In this document: one piece after another, positions 27,601-36,500 of the stretch
Layout: each line of letters opens with the position of its first letter
How positions within the stretch are numbered: the first letter of the stretch is position 1
Position numbers and translations under genes: made by a program
Source: Legionella sp.
GTDB lineage: Bacteria; Pseudomonadota; Gammaproteobacteria; Legionellales; Legionellaceae
NCBI GenBank assembly: GCA_030680075.1
Contig: JAUXWR010000504.1
Coordinates: forward strand, 1-64,000
Reading direction: 5' to 3'
Length of the DNA stretch: 64,000 nt
Notes under the pieces: generated by a model
Told to the model about the DNA's origin: nothing
Databases searched by the model: none
The model's input: the letters and a program-made list of their open reading frames with translations, nothing else

Positions 27601-29347
27601 TGGGGTACACGGATGTAGTCGTATACCACGCATTCATGATTTTCTTCTGTTCATCTTCCCCAATGATGGGAAGTTGTGATATGGGTTGGTGAATGGTTTT
27701 GGGAAGCGACTCTAACAAGCAATGAAGATGCGTGGTACTTGCTTTAATAATTTCGCCTAACCGGGGTTCTTGTGTCAGGAGCTGTTGTTTTATCCACCAG
27801 GTGATTTCATTGGTATCGGATGATAGCGTAATCAGGATTGATGCTTTGGTATGTTTGCATTTTTCAGTACATTGTTTTTGGGTTCCTGTGAACAATGCCA
27901 AGGGGTACTGATGATGCTCAACTGATGCTAACTCAGGGTAGCGATAAAAGATATCCTGTTGAAAAGTGACGTGGTTATTAACGACTCGATGTGTTTCCCG
28001 AACGCTCTCTATCGCATCATAAAAACTGAGTTCATTTTTAAAGGACACTGAAAACGGTACCAGGGATGCAAAAAAGGGTTTCAAATCTTGTGGGATATCT
28101 GTGACTGACGACATGTGCATCCACATACCTGTTTGTTCTTTATTCCCTAATCGATATAGATAAATGAGAATAGCCGTCAACAAAACATCCGCACTGTGGC
28201 AGTTTGGATGCAGGTGAGCTTTCCAATGATGTATTTGTTCTTTTGAAAATGTACTCTGAGCCAAAGGAGTTAGCAAATCATTAATAAACTGGTGACTGTT
28301 TTGAGGTTGAAAGGGCAGAGTGGCCGGTTTAAAATCAATTAAGGCACGTACCCAGGACAACTCCCGGGTTGCACTAAACTCGCTGAGAGAATGGTATTGA
28401 GCCAACTGTTGTGAGCTTGGAGAGGGCAGATTATACCCTTTTTGGATTTGATGGTTTTCTATCAAAGAACCCAGAGAGGAGGGGGTGCCATCTAAATATG
28501 CCAATTGCTCAACGCTGATGAGATTCGTTTCGGTGCTAATGTGCCAGGCATTAGGGAGTATATTCACGATTGTACCTGGAGCGGCTGTTGATGGCTCATC
28601 GAGAATATGAAGCCTATTAATTATAAATACATCATTTCCCAATCGAAGCTTTGGAGAGGCAAGTCGGTTATGATGGTAGTGGCCCAGGTTTAGCGCTCGG
28701 ACGGTACGTTCAATGTTCGTTGCGGGGCTATTCCAGCTAATCCAGCCATTGTCGCGAGGTTTTTGTTTAAAACCGTAATAACTCCGTTGCATCCCGTCTT
28801 GACGAGTGCCGATGAGAGTTTGATTGCTTAATTCTTTAATAAGTTCATCAAATAGTGTTAATGCATGGGCGTAACATTTTAAGCTCAAACTTAAAGCCGT
28901 CTCATGGGCATCAATGGGGAAGAGTGCCTGTTTTAACAGATCACCCCCATCAATTTCTTCAGTCATCACATGCCATGTTACGCCATGAGAGAGTTCCTCA
29001 TTTAAAATAGCCCATGATAAAGCATGGACACCTGCATAACGCGGCAGCGGTGCATTATGAAAATTAATCGATAGTTTACGGGCGCACTTAAGTACGGCAG
29101 CAGGTAAAATTGTGCTGTTAATGATGCTAAAAAGATAATCAAATTCACGAGTAGACAAGGACTCCATTGCATCTTTCAATGACTCGAAGTAGTCAATATG
29201 ATGGGTAGAAGCAAAAATTCGAGCAGATTTCAGCGGTGAAATAATTCCCAGAATTTGATGTCCATTTTCTAATAGGAGTTCGGCACATTGCACTAACAAG
29301 TGGTCGTCACCAATTAGATAGCAGGAAAAGGCTTTTTTATTGAGCAT
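24602..29347 (-). CDS. Single-module NRPS: formyltransferase, C-like, A, carrier, reductase
   Basis: About 1581 residues. N-terminal formyltransferase (1 to about 280) with the Asn/His pair of INFHNAPLPRYAG and the Asp of EEIDGGDLL, as in tRNA formyltransferases; a condensation-like stretch (about 310-560) without a visible HHxxxDG; adenylation domain (about 600-1090) with YTSGTTGKPKGV, NGYGPTEN, YKTGDSVRW and NGKVNYKKLP; carrier domain with DLGGHSLL (Ser near 1136); terminal thioester reductase with TGASGFLGAHL near 1212 and YSQTKW. Predicted chemistry: activate one amino acid (pocket residues suggest valine), formylate it, release as aldehyde or alcohol. Start at 29347 fits the formyltransferase fold; 29404 is an alternative. 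Operon with the kinase. Confidence 0.9.
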   Translation of the reverse strand: MLNKKAFSCYLIGDDHLLVQCAELLLENGHQILGIISPLKSARIFASTHHIDYFESLKDAMESLSTREFDYLFSIINSTILPAAVLKCARKLSINFHNAPLPRYAGVHALSWAILNEELSHGVTWHVMTEEIDGGDLLKQALFPIDAHETALSLSLKCYAHALTLFDELIKELSNQTLIGTRQDGMQRSYYGFKQKPRDNGWISWNSPATNIERTVRALNLGHYHHNRLASPKLRLGNDVFIINRLHILDEPSTAAPGTIVNILPNAWHISTETNLISVEQLAYLDGTPSSLGSLIENHQIQKGYNLPSPSSQQLAQYHSLSEFSATRELSWVRALIDFKPATLPFQPQNSHQFINDLLTPLAQSTFSKEQIHHWKAHLHPNCHSADVLLTAILIYLYRLGNKEQTGMWMHMSSVTDIPQDLKPFFASLVPFSVSFKNELSFYDAIESVRETHRVVNNHVTFQQDIFYRYPELASVEHHQYPLALFTGTQKQCTEKCKHTKASILITLSSDTNEITWWIKQQLLTQEPRLGEIIKASTTHLHCLLESLPKTIHQPISQLPIIGEDEQKKIMNAWYTTTSVYPKQQTIHQVFEAQAASTPDNIAVTYGKQSLTYKELNQKANQLACYLQKKGLLPHSFAAICTTQELHLIIGILAILKTGAAYIPIDASYPKQHIQYVLEDSKPGLLLASERLSERVTHDCDRLNIPVILFDKLADVVAREPIDNLKGINTTAQSLAYVIYTSGTTGKPKGVMVTHQGVVRLVKNTNYIHIEAHDRIAQAASISFDAATFEIWGALLNGAILVAVPHATLLDPTKFRDFLEKKEITILWLTAALFNQLAAEDPSIFRHLSYLLVGGDVLNKERIMSVLDCDQGSPRTLLNGYGPTENTTFTTTYHITQKDKQLETIPIGKPIANSFVYVLDELLQPVPVGAIGELYTGGDGLARGYLNRPDLNQVKFIKNPFGSDKNSKLYKTGDSVRWMPDGNIEYLGRQDNQVKIRGFRVELEAIQAHLLHHPAVSQSTVRAEESEKHAKVLVAYIVCKADVSDKALQTFIGEQLPAYMIPGFFVRLDKMPLTTNGKVNYKKLPKPDFTKTLSNEERTLPSTPVEYALATLWSTLLGCDTIGIDDNFFDLGGHSLLITQLILQVKNKYKTDLPLHEFLENPTIRHLNLLIDGNKQTAAPTLNNQNIFADRFLEPQLQLKGFFQDSDEPQHILLTGASGFLGAHLLSDLYHTTKAKIYCLIRANNEDDAIIRLNNTLEKYQLTLQCNERIVPLLGDLTRPQLGLSGTQFDKLIDEVDVIFHNGAAVNHLYNYELLRAANVSSTIDIISLAMQHKIKPIHYVSTLSAASNFLDESRSIIEGFMDAKQTTTPPTDGYSQTKWVAEQLLAEASSRGLEINIYRPGWIVGQTHTGAINAESNHLLMLLKGCIQLKVAPAWDMMLDMLPVDTVSNIIINTALHSKKHNNVFNLVNPNKISWTELIHYINQRGYGVSLIDPMIWKEEHLKTIDKENALYTLYPLYINTPQGDWMKGLSTISCANSYNTSAAFDKMGQQAPRVNEELLDTYFNYLEQQGFIKPADFIN

Positions 29348-29404
29348 CGTGTTTCCATTAATTATTGTAAGGCAGTCTTGAACTTGCAGCATCAATTGTA
29401 CCAT

Positions 29405-29744
29405 AATTCTTCATATGATAAATATTAGCTCATATAGAAAATTTTACCTCTAATTTGTACCTGAAAATCACATTTGGTTAATTTGATGAAAGAACGATGC
29501 ATTTAAAAAGCAGTAGAAAGGAAACTGCAAAAAATCAAATGTAGCCCGGATTAGCGCCAGCGTAATCCGGGAAAATGCATTATTTCGGAACATCAATAAC
29601 CCGGATTACGCTGGCGCTAATCCGGGCTACGAAGACTATTAATGCTTTACTGGGCAATAAAAGCAATAGATGAAATTGCGTTATATAACGTCTCGCGTTA
29701 TAATTTATGCATAGCGTCATAGAGATAAAATTAACGGAATTATC
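29405..29744. other. Intergenic region between NRPS and higBA
   Basis: It separates the divergent NRPS operon and higBA and must hold both promoters. The only clear structure is the palindromic repeat at 29541-29630. No gene is seen on either strand, and I could not place a promoter with confidence. Confidence 0.5.
29541..29630. repeat. Palindromic repeat, copy 3
   Basis: Same element as at 17738-17830: arms GTAGCCCGGATTAGCGC and GCGCTAATCCGGGCTAC around an inner core that ends CCCGGATTACGCTGG. Three copies within 12 kb, all intergenic, mark it as a REP/MITE-like family in this genome. Confidence 0.8.
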
Positions 29745-30026
29745 TTGATTAAAAGCTTTCGATGTAAAGAAACAAAAAAAATATATGATGGTTCAATGTC
29801 TCGTAAATTTCCATCGAGTGTACAGCAGAGGGCTAGAAGAAAATTAAGGATGTTAAATAATGCCAGAGCAATTGATGATTTAAGGATACCTCCGGGTAAC
29901 CACTTAGAGAAATTAGTTGGAGATAGAATAAGCCAATATAGCATAAAAATTAACGATCAATGGAGGCTTTGTTTTATCTGGCAAGATGGAACTATTATAG
30001 AAGTTGAAATGGTAGATTATCATTAG
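29745..30026 (+). CDS. higB: HigB-type toxin (RelE superfamily)
   Basis: A 93-residue basic protein of the HigB host-inhibition family, which cuts mRNA on the ribosome. The conserved core includes RRKLRMLNNA, DLRIPPGNHLEKL, and the C-terminal SIKINDQWRLCFIW with EVEMVDYH. Translation appears to start at TTG, about eight bases after ACGGAA, since no ATG fits the family N-terminus. Toxin precedes antitoxin, the order typical of higBA, with eight bases between them. Confidence 0.88.
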   Translation: MIKSFRCKETKKIYDGSMSRKFPSSVQQRARRKLRMLNNARAIDDLRIPPGNHLEKLVGDRISQYSIKINDQWRLCFIWQDGTIIEVEMVDYH

Positions 30027-30034
30027 GGGTTGTT

Positions 30035-30355
30035 ATGACAAAATTAAAAAATATTCATCCAGGTGAGATATTGCTTGAAGAATTTCTGCTGCCGATGGCT
30101 ATCAGTCAAAATAGACTCGCGCGTGATATCGATGTATCACCCCGCAGGATTAATGAAATTGTTCATGGCAAGCGTTCTATAACAGCTGATACTGATTTAA
30201 GATTATCTCGAGCATTAGGTACATCAGAAGGCTTTTGGTTAGGGTTACAAATTGATTATGATTTAGAGGAGAAGCGAACGGGTCTTAAGAGTAAATTAGA
30301 AAAAATCAGGTCTTTAGTTTTTATTGATCATTTAATTGAGCAACCAATAAGATAA
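30035..30355 (+). CDS. higA: HigA-type antitoxin
   Basis: A 106-residue Xre/HigA antitoxin. It begins with IHPGEILLEEFLLPMAIS, a signature of the family, followed by a helix-turn-helix in QNRLARDIDVSPRRINEIVHGKR. It binds and neutralises HigB and usually represses its own operon. It is co-transcribed with higB. Confidence 0.9.
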   Translation: MTKLKNIHPGEILLEEFLLPMAISQNRLARDIDVSPRRINEIVHGKRSITADTDLRLSRALGTSEGFWLGLQIDYDLEEKRTGLKSKLEKIRSLVFIDHLIEQPIR

Positions 30356-30456
30356 GTTGAATATTGTTTGTTCTAAAGAATCGGCGCAACGTACAAGACA
30401 TTGACAAAAAAATATAAAAGCAATACGGTAGTCTTTATTTGGTGTAGGAAAGGACC

Positions 30457-32481
30457 ATGCCGAATTTAGATACTGTCAACCCGGTGCCTGATCATCTCTC
30501 AGCCAGCACATTCAATTTTGATTATCTTTTGGAAAATGGGAAAATCTATACCCGGACTTGTACGCCTGAGGATCCCAAAGCACTCGTTCGAGGTGAGCTT
30601 GTTTCAGTCAAAGATGCGCCAGACGCGCTTGAATGGAAACTTTTTGATGGTATAGGCCTACCTTATGATGAAGAGATGAAATCACTTCTTGCCCCCGATG
30701 AGGAAATTGTCGAGATAGCGGTGGCAAGTGATATCATGGTTGCGGTTTCAAATTTGGGTAGAGTTTATATTTATAAGCCAACAGAAAATATTCAGCCTTT
30801 CTGCTGGTCGAGCTCTTTAGGGGCGCCCGATTTTTTTAGCGACAAACTCTTTCTCCCTACCGAACGCAGAGCATGGGCTTTCAGTTGCAGTGTCCGCGCC
30901 AAACCTGAAGTGAGAAAAACAGATTTTATAAATCCGAGAGAAATCGTTGCGTATTTTAGTGATGGAAATAACATCAATTTTGATTTTGGATTTACGCCAA
31001 CTATTTATGTTCTAGATAAGGATGGGTTAAAAATAGTCTATTGGGATACAGGCTTACCCGCCAGTTTCTCAAGAGGCTTTCTTGTTCCAGATGGCACTCA
31101 AGGCCAATCTATCAGTGCCGCGGGCTCTACGGTTTTTCTTTCCGCTATAGATTCTGATGGGAAACTGCATTTTTATACCCGGATGATTGATTATGAAATC
31201 AATGGTTCCTGCCCGGGTCTTAAAGTAAGTTTTGCTGATATTCCGGTAGAACTCCCGCCCGATGGGCCTGATGGAAGTTTTTTCTTAGGTCACGGCGTTC
31301 GCAAACTGCCTTTGAAGGGATGGGTTGAGCATTCAGTAGACGACATTCTTCCTGACATTACTGGTAAGGTGTGTATTCGTTTAACAGGGCAGGGCGACAA
31401 TGCGCGGGAACTAAGAATTCAAGGTCGAGATAAGGACTTGGGATGGGGCTATTATTTTAAAAATATCGCTGAATCTGGCTGGCAGTTCCATCCAGAGCCA
31501 GCAGCAGCCCCGGTTAAGCCATCAGAAACAACGGCATTTCCATACAACCCACTTTTTCCTGAAACCTTAAAATTATCTTATACTGAAACCTTATCTTTTG
31601 CTGAAAAGTTTCTTGCCAGCACAATCCCTTGGCCCAAAAAGGCCGAAAATACCGCAAAAGTTACACTGGCCATTAAAGATTTTCATCCGTTTCTAACCGA
31701 TGCCGAGCCTTTTTTCTTAGTTCTAAATTACCCGGGTGAAACCTCGCAATATTTGCAGATTCATGCAGTTGATGCCTGGGGTTTACACTATCACAATAAG
31801 CACGATGAGTATCTTGTTGGAACCGTGGACGGGGAGCCGAAACCTCTTATCGGTACGCTCATTCTAACGCCTGAACAAATAGAACTAGCTCAAAAGGCAG
31901 ACTCGGCTATTGGCGCTCATTTGAAGAACCATTTCTTAAAATATCATGCAAAAACAAAAGCCATACCTATTATCGCTGATAACAAGATGGTGATTTTGAA
32001 ATGTGGCTGTAAGGACTATAACTTTGAACGTAAAGTACCTAAAAAAGAAAGAGTCCAATCCTTCTATGTGAGAAAAGCTAATGATGAAGCGTTGACTCTT
32101 AAGCCGCAGAGCCTCGAAGAATGCGCGCTTCTTCTTGAAAAAAACAGAGAGTGTCTAAAAGAAATAGAATTCATTTTTTCAACGCGTCAAAAAACAGATA
32201 AAGACTTTGCCAAGATGAATGTTGGTGCGAGTCTTCTTCGCCCAATAGCCTCCGGTATTTTCAAAGTTTTTATCAGGCCAGAAGATCCCACCTATGAACA
32301 AGCTATGGAGGACATTAAGCCACTCTTCAGAGAACACAGGCAAGCAACAGCCTATTCAGCACGAGGAAAATCTAAAGCCGAAGGGTATGAGCAAGCTTTA
32401 TGTATCTTGAATTTTCGTATAGAGACGCTTGAGGAGATGAGTCAGCATTTTGAGGAGCGAACAATAGTTTGTAACGCTTAG
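30457..32481 (+). CDS. Unknown 674-residue protein
   Basis: I do not recognise this family. A good ribosome-binding site (AGGAAAGGA) precedes the ATG. There is no signal peptide or membrane segment. Residues about 60-300 are rich in beta-strand-like stretches separated by Gly/Asp turns (for example VAVSNLGRVYIYKP and TPTIYVLDKDGLKIVYWDTG), as in beta-propeller or similar all-beta folds; residues 370-674 are more mixed, with a lysine-rich region near 520-560. It sits in an accessory region with other effector-like genes, so secretion is possible, but there is no acidic C-terminal signal (it ends FEERTIVCNA). Confidence 0.75.
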   Translation: MPNLDTVNPVPDHLSASTFNFDYLLENGKIYTRTCTPEDPKALVRGELVSVKDAPDALEWKLFDGIGLPYDEEMKSLLAPDEEIVEIAVASDIMVAVSNLGRVYIYKPTENIQPFCWSSSLGAPDFFSDKLFLPTERRAWAFSCSVRAKPEVRKTDFINPREIVAYFSDGNNINFDFGFTPTIYVLDKDGLKIVYWDTGLPASFSRGFLVPDGTQGQSISAAGSTVFLSAIDSDGKLHFYTRMIDYEINGSCPGLKVSFADIPVELPPDGPDGSFFLGHGVRKLPLKGWVEHSVDDILPDITGKVCIRLTGQGDNARELRIQGRDKDLGWGYYFKNIAESGWQFHPEPAAAPVKPSETTAFPYNPLFPETLKLSYTETLSFAEKFLASTIPWPKKAENTAKVTLAIKDFHPFLTDAEPFFLVLNYPGETSQYLQIHAVDAWGLHYHNKHDEYLVGTVDGEPKPLIGTLILTPEQIELAQKADSAIGAHLKNHFLKYHAKTKAIPIIADNKMVILKCGCKDYNFERKVPKKERVQSFYVRKANDEALTLKPQSLEECALLLEKNRECLKEIEFIFSTRQKTDKDFAKMNVGASLLRPIASGIFKVFIRPEDPTYEQAMEDIKPLFREHRQATAYSARGKSKAEGYEQALCILNFRIETLEEMSQHFEERTIVCNA

Positions 32482-32621
32482 ACAACATTACATGAACGAG
32501 TTTTTGAGAGGTCTAATCTGAAAAGGCGGGGTTCATACTTATTTTTAAATGGTGGTCAAGAAGCATGGAGACCCGCCTTTGCCTTCCTTAAACTGGGTGA
32601 AAACAACCCGAATTTCTCACC

Positions 32622-33368
32622 CTACATGGAACAAGATGTACTGTAAGTCTCTGTTTCGAGAAGCTCTGCCGGGTGGTATTCCTCATCTGCCGGGTTGAGC
32701 GATTTTTCTGTAATTGAACCTTGACTGCTACGTTTAAAACGCACCGCCAGTTTGTCACCGTATTGGCATGCCCCAATGGGTAGGCCCTCATACTCCCCCG
32801 CGTAAAATGCGGACAGAGGATAACATTGTATTTGATGCGGATCACAAAGAACGGCGTCATCTGCATTGGATAAATCCCCTATACCAACCATGCAGTGCGC
32901 GGCCGGCCCCGAATCATTTGGTATAAAAATTATCGAAACAGGCCGAATATCGGAGTTGGCAAGTATCCACTCAAAAGCCACATAAGCCTGAAAGTCACAA
33001 TTGCCAGCTTTATATTGTTTAACCTCGCTTGCTGTTAGCCTGATTTCATCAAGAAACGTAAAGCGTATATCGTGCCCGGCACGTCTTGCCTGCCGACGAT
33101 TTCTTGCGTAGTCATCAAGGGACTCTCGAATAATGGTTTGAGCCTTCTGCGATGATTCTTTACGCTCTGGCTCTTTGTCATCTTCTTTTCTATTATCCGA
33201 GCCATAAATTACCGTTTCACGAGTATACTCAATTGCACGTTGCGCCAACTCCAGATTTTCTTTAAGAGGCATATTAGTCACGATTCGTTGGTTAATCATT
33301 GCGCAATTGTAATGTAATGAGATTAAATTTTCAACAGAAATGGCGACTAATGTTATTTCGGTTCGCAC
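32622..33368 (-). CDS. Putative effector with Cys-His-Asp arrangement
   Basis: Up to 248 residues. The first codon is GTG; ATGs at 33299 and 33272 are in-frame alternatives and none has a strong ribosome-binding site. Three conserved-looking blocks could form a papain- or transglutaminase-like triad: Cys124 in AGNCDFQAYVAF, His158 in PAAHCMVGIGD, Asp176 in AVLCDPHQ. The C-terminus is acidic then polar (ADEEYHPAELLETETYS), like the E-block that aids Dot/Icm export. A central stretch (58-90) is highly charged. Protease or amidase activity is inference; no family name is claimed. Confidence 0.7.
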   Translation of the reverse strand: MRTEITLVAISVENLISLHYNCAMINQRIVTNMPLKENLELAQRAIEYTRETVIYGSDNRKEDDKEPERKESSQKAQTIIRESLDDYARNRRQARRAGHDIRFTFLDEIRLTASEVKQYKAGNCDFQAYVAFEWILANSDIRPVSIIFIPNDSGPAAHCMVGIGDLSNADDAVLCDPHQIQCYPLSAFYAGEYEGLPIGACQYGDKLAVRFKRSSQGSITEKSLNPADEEYHPAELLETETYSTSCSM

Positions 33369-33527
33369 ATTTATAGTTGATTGGGTGAGTTTTCCATTAA
33401 AATTTAATGATTGAATTGCTCGGAGCTATTTATGGATAGAATCAACGCTGAGCTTTGGTTTTGTTGTAGCTCAAAATAACACCATTGTGATATAATGCAC
33501 TCCTTTTTGTCCGAATGATCTCACAAT

Positions 33528-36500
33528 ATGTTTCCACCAGAATTTTATTACGTAGATAATGAAGACGGAATCCATTACATCCGTGAGCCTCAAGGGGAAC
33601 TGGATGTCGATAAACTGATTAAAAGCCAACCTTGTTGGAAGGTGCAAAGCTTTCTAAAAAATGAAAAGCGAAAAACGCTTATCGTAGCAGACTGGCGAGC
33701 TCAAAACTGGACCAACCGGCAAGTTGAGGATTATATCCTTGTCTTTAAGCAATTACTGCTAAATGGTTTTGACGTCTATGCATGGCAGGGTGACGGATTC
33801 GTCCATTTGCATCCGCAAAAAATCAAGTCGTTTATGAAAAAAATGACACCAGAACTGACCGATAACATCTTAAAAAACGCAAGTATCGCGCTGGCGCTTG
33901 AGTCGGATAAATTACTGGTGGTGGATGATCATTGGTTGGAATGGCTGAAAACCCGGGAGCAACCGATTCCTCCCAGAAAATTGTTTGCCAGTGATTTTAA
34001 GCCTATTGATGGAACACAGGTTGCCTTGCAGGTAGTAGAGATTGCAAGCCAGGCTAAACCGATTTTGGCTGAGCTTGCTTTAAACGAGGTGTCGCCAGAA
34101 GCTTTCGCCGCATTTAAAAATATGCAGACACTACTGCCATCTCTGCCTTGTCAGCAACATTGGCAAAGAGTCGTTTTATCCAGTGCCATGGCAACAGAAC
34201 TTTTGAGCACGGGTGTGATTAAAGAGGATAATTTTGAATTCAAGCAGGAAAATTTGGGTAACTGCTCGGTCTTTATTCTTAATGACGATGAATACAGGGT
34301 GTCAAATTGGCATACTCTGCTTCGGGATAATTATAAGACTTTAAATCTTCAGCAGACGACACAACCTCCGGAAAATTTCCTCCAGACATTCGAGTTTCCC
34401 GTGCTGGATGTGCTGTACCTGCATTATACAAAATTGAGCAGGGAAGACATCCGTCATCTGTTGAATTCACCCAGATTACAATTGTTTAATTACCAGAGTT
34501 CCAGGAGAAGAGAAAAACTGACTGAAGGTTTGCCTTTAACCAATATTAAAAAATTTTATGCCGAATCAACCCCATTTGATGAAGACGATATGCACTGGTT
34601 CTTATCTCATCAACTGAAAGAATTGTCGCTTCCTGGGTCAAACTGTTTTAATAATCCACTCCCTGACTTTGATTTTTCTGCTCTGGAATACCTTGTTGTA
34701 CGAAGCAGCAATATCACTGCTGGTAATTTTTATCAAATTCTAAAAACAGCTCTCAATTTACAAGAGCTCTATTCAGGGAAGACCACCATCGTATCTGAGG
34801 AATTTTGGGAGGATTTACATCTGCCTCAATTGAAAAAATGGAGCACTTATTCTGCTAAAATATCGCCTCATCATATTCGCTGTGTTTTGCAGAGTACGAA
34901 AGTACTCAGTAACCTTGATATAGATTATCTTGAAGATTTAAATGAAAGTTGTATTTTTGAAACCATTAACTTCCCTGAATTGAAAGAGCTTCACGCGGCT
35001 GATGCTGGTTTGTCAGTCAAAGACATTGACTGGATTTTTCAGCACATGAAAAAACTTACAGTGCTTGATTTAGGGAATAACAAATTTCTTGACCATGATT
35101 TTTCTTTTGATGTGCACTGCCCCAATTTAAGGTATCTCTCACTGCGGGGTAGCAATATCACCGCAATTAATCTTGAAAAAATACTTACACAAGCGCCGAA
35201 CATTGAGTTTTTGAATTTAATGGAATGTATGAATTTGGAAGATGATTTCAGCGGAGAATGGGTTCTTAAAAATCTGACCGATTTGAATATAGGTTGGAGT
35301 AGTTTAAGCACGAATAATTTTATAAAATTTCTTCGGGATGGCAATCAGTTAATAACACTGAATTTTGGTGGGTATGCCAATTGTCAGCCAGGTTTTATGC
35401 AGGAACTGGCCTTTCCTGAACTTGAGAATTTGCAATGTGGAGGAGCTAATTTAGTACTGGAGGATGTAAAAAAAATAATGGCGACATCTCCGAAGCTTCA
35501 AACATTTACGATTTGGGGCGCCACTAACTACTGCACTGACATTTTCAAAGGTCTAAATTTTCAATGGATGAAAGACCTTGATATGAGCTATCCTAGGTTT
35601 GGCAATCAGGATCTGATTAATGTTTTAAAAAGCATGCCCAACCTGAAAAAATTGAATATAACACATTCCAAATTCCTTAATTTCGAAGACCCTGTACTGA
35701 AGGCTTATTTAAAAGATATCCCTGAGGTACTCATGGAAGTAGATAAGGATGAAGTCAACAGTAGCGAGTTAGTTGAAGCGCTATCCAGCAAAGAGCATGT
35801 ATTGCTTGCCTCCAAAAAAAGATACCAACATTCTCCGGAAAAAAATTTTCACACCAAACCTACTCCAAGAGATTTCAAATTTCAATTCAGCGGTAAAAAC
35901 AAATCTAAAAATCAGGCTATGGTGATTGAAAAACTATCCCAATACCTAACTTTAAAAAGCGAACACACCGCTCTAATTCCAAAAATTCAGGCTGGCATTT
36001 GCAGAACATTATCCCAATTATTCATTGATGAAACCGATGAGTTCTGGACGGATTTTCTTGACAATATCAATGACTGGGATGGCTTTCGTTTTACATTGAG
36101 TGAAAAACTGAAAAAACAGTTTCAACAGTTGCTGGAATTTATCAAAGCTGATTATGAATTAAGTCCCAATATTAACAAAACCTGGTTGGGTGTAAATGTG
36201 TATGAAGTTTTAGAAACGCTGCCGATGCCAGCTATTTTTTCCAACCCTTGGCATGCGGTAGGGGTGAAAAAAACAGCTGATGGTTGGCATTTCTATGAGC
36301 CAAATAGCAAGAAAGGCAGCAAATTATGCGATCTCGAACAACTAAAGGACTTGTTGAGGCGAAGGCTTGGGACGCATATTATGATAGATGGTGTGCATTC
36401 AGTCAGTATAGATGATATCAATGCAGACCATTTTGTAAGCACAGGGGGGATTTTAAGTCTTCGTCAAAGCACAAATAAAAAAGAACTGCTGTCTATGCTG

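Noticed and set aside
24862..29404. Separate acyl-CoA synthetase or stand-alone methionyl-tRNA formyltransferase
   Set aside because: The formyltransferase, adenylation, carrier and reductase domains are in one continuous frame with NRPS-type motifs; a stand-alone call would split one gene.
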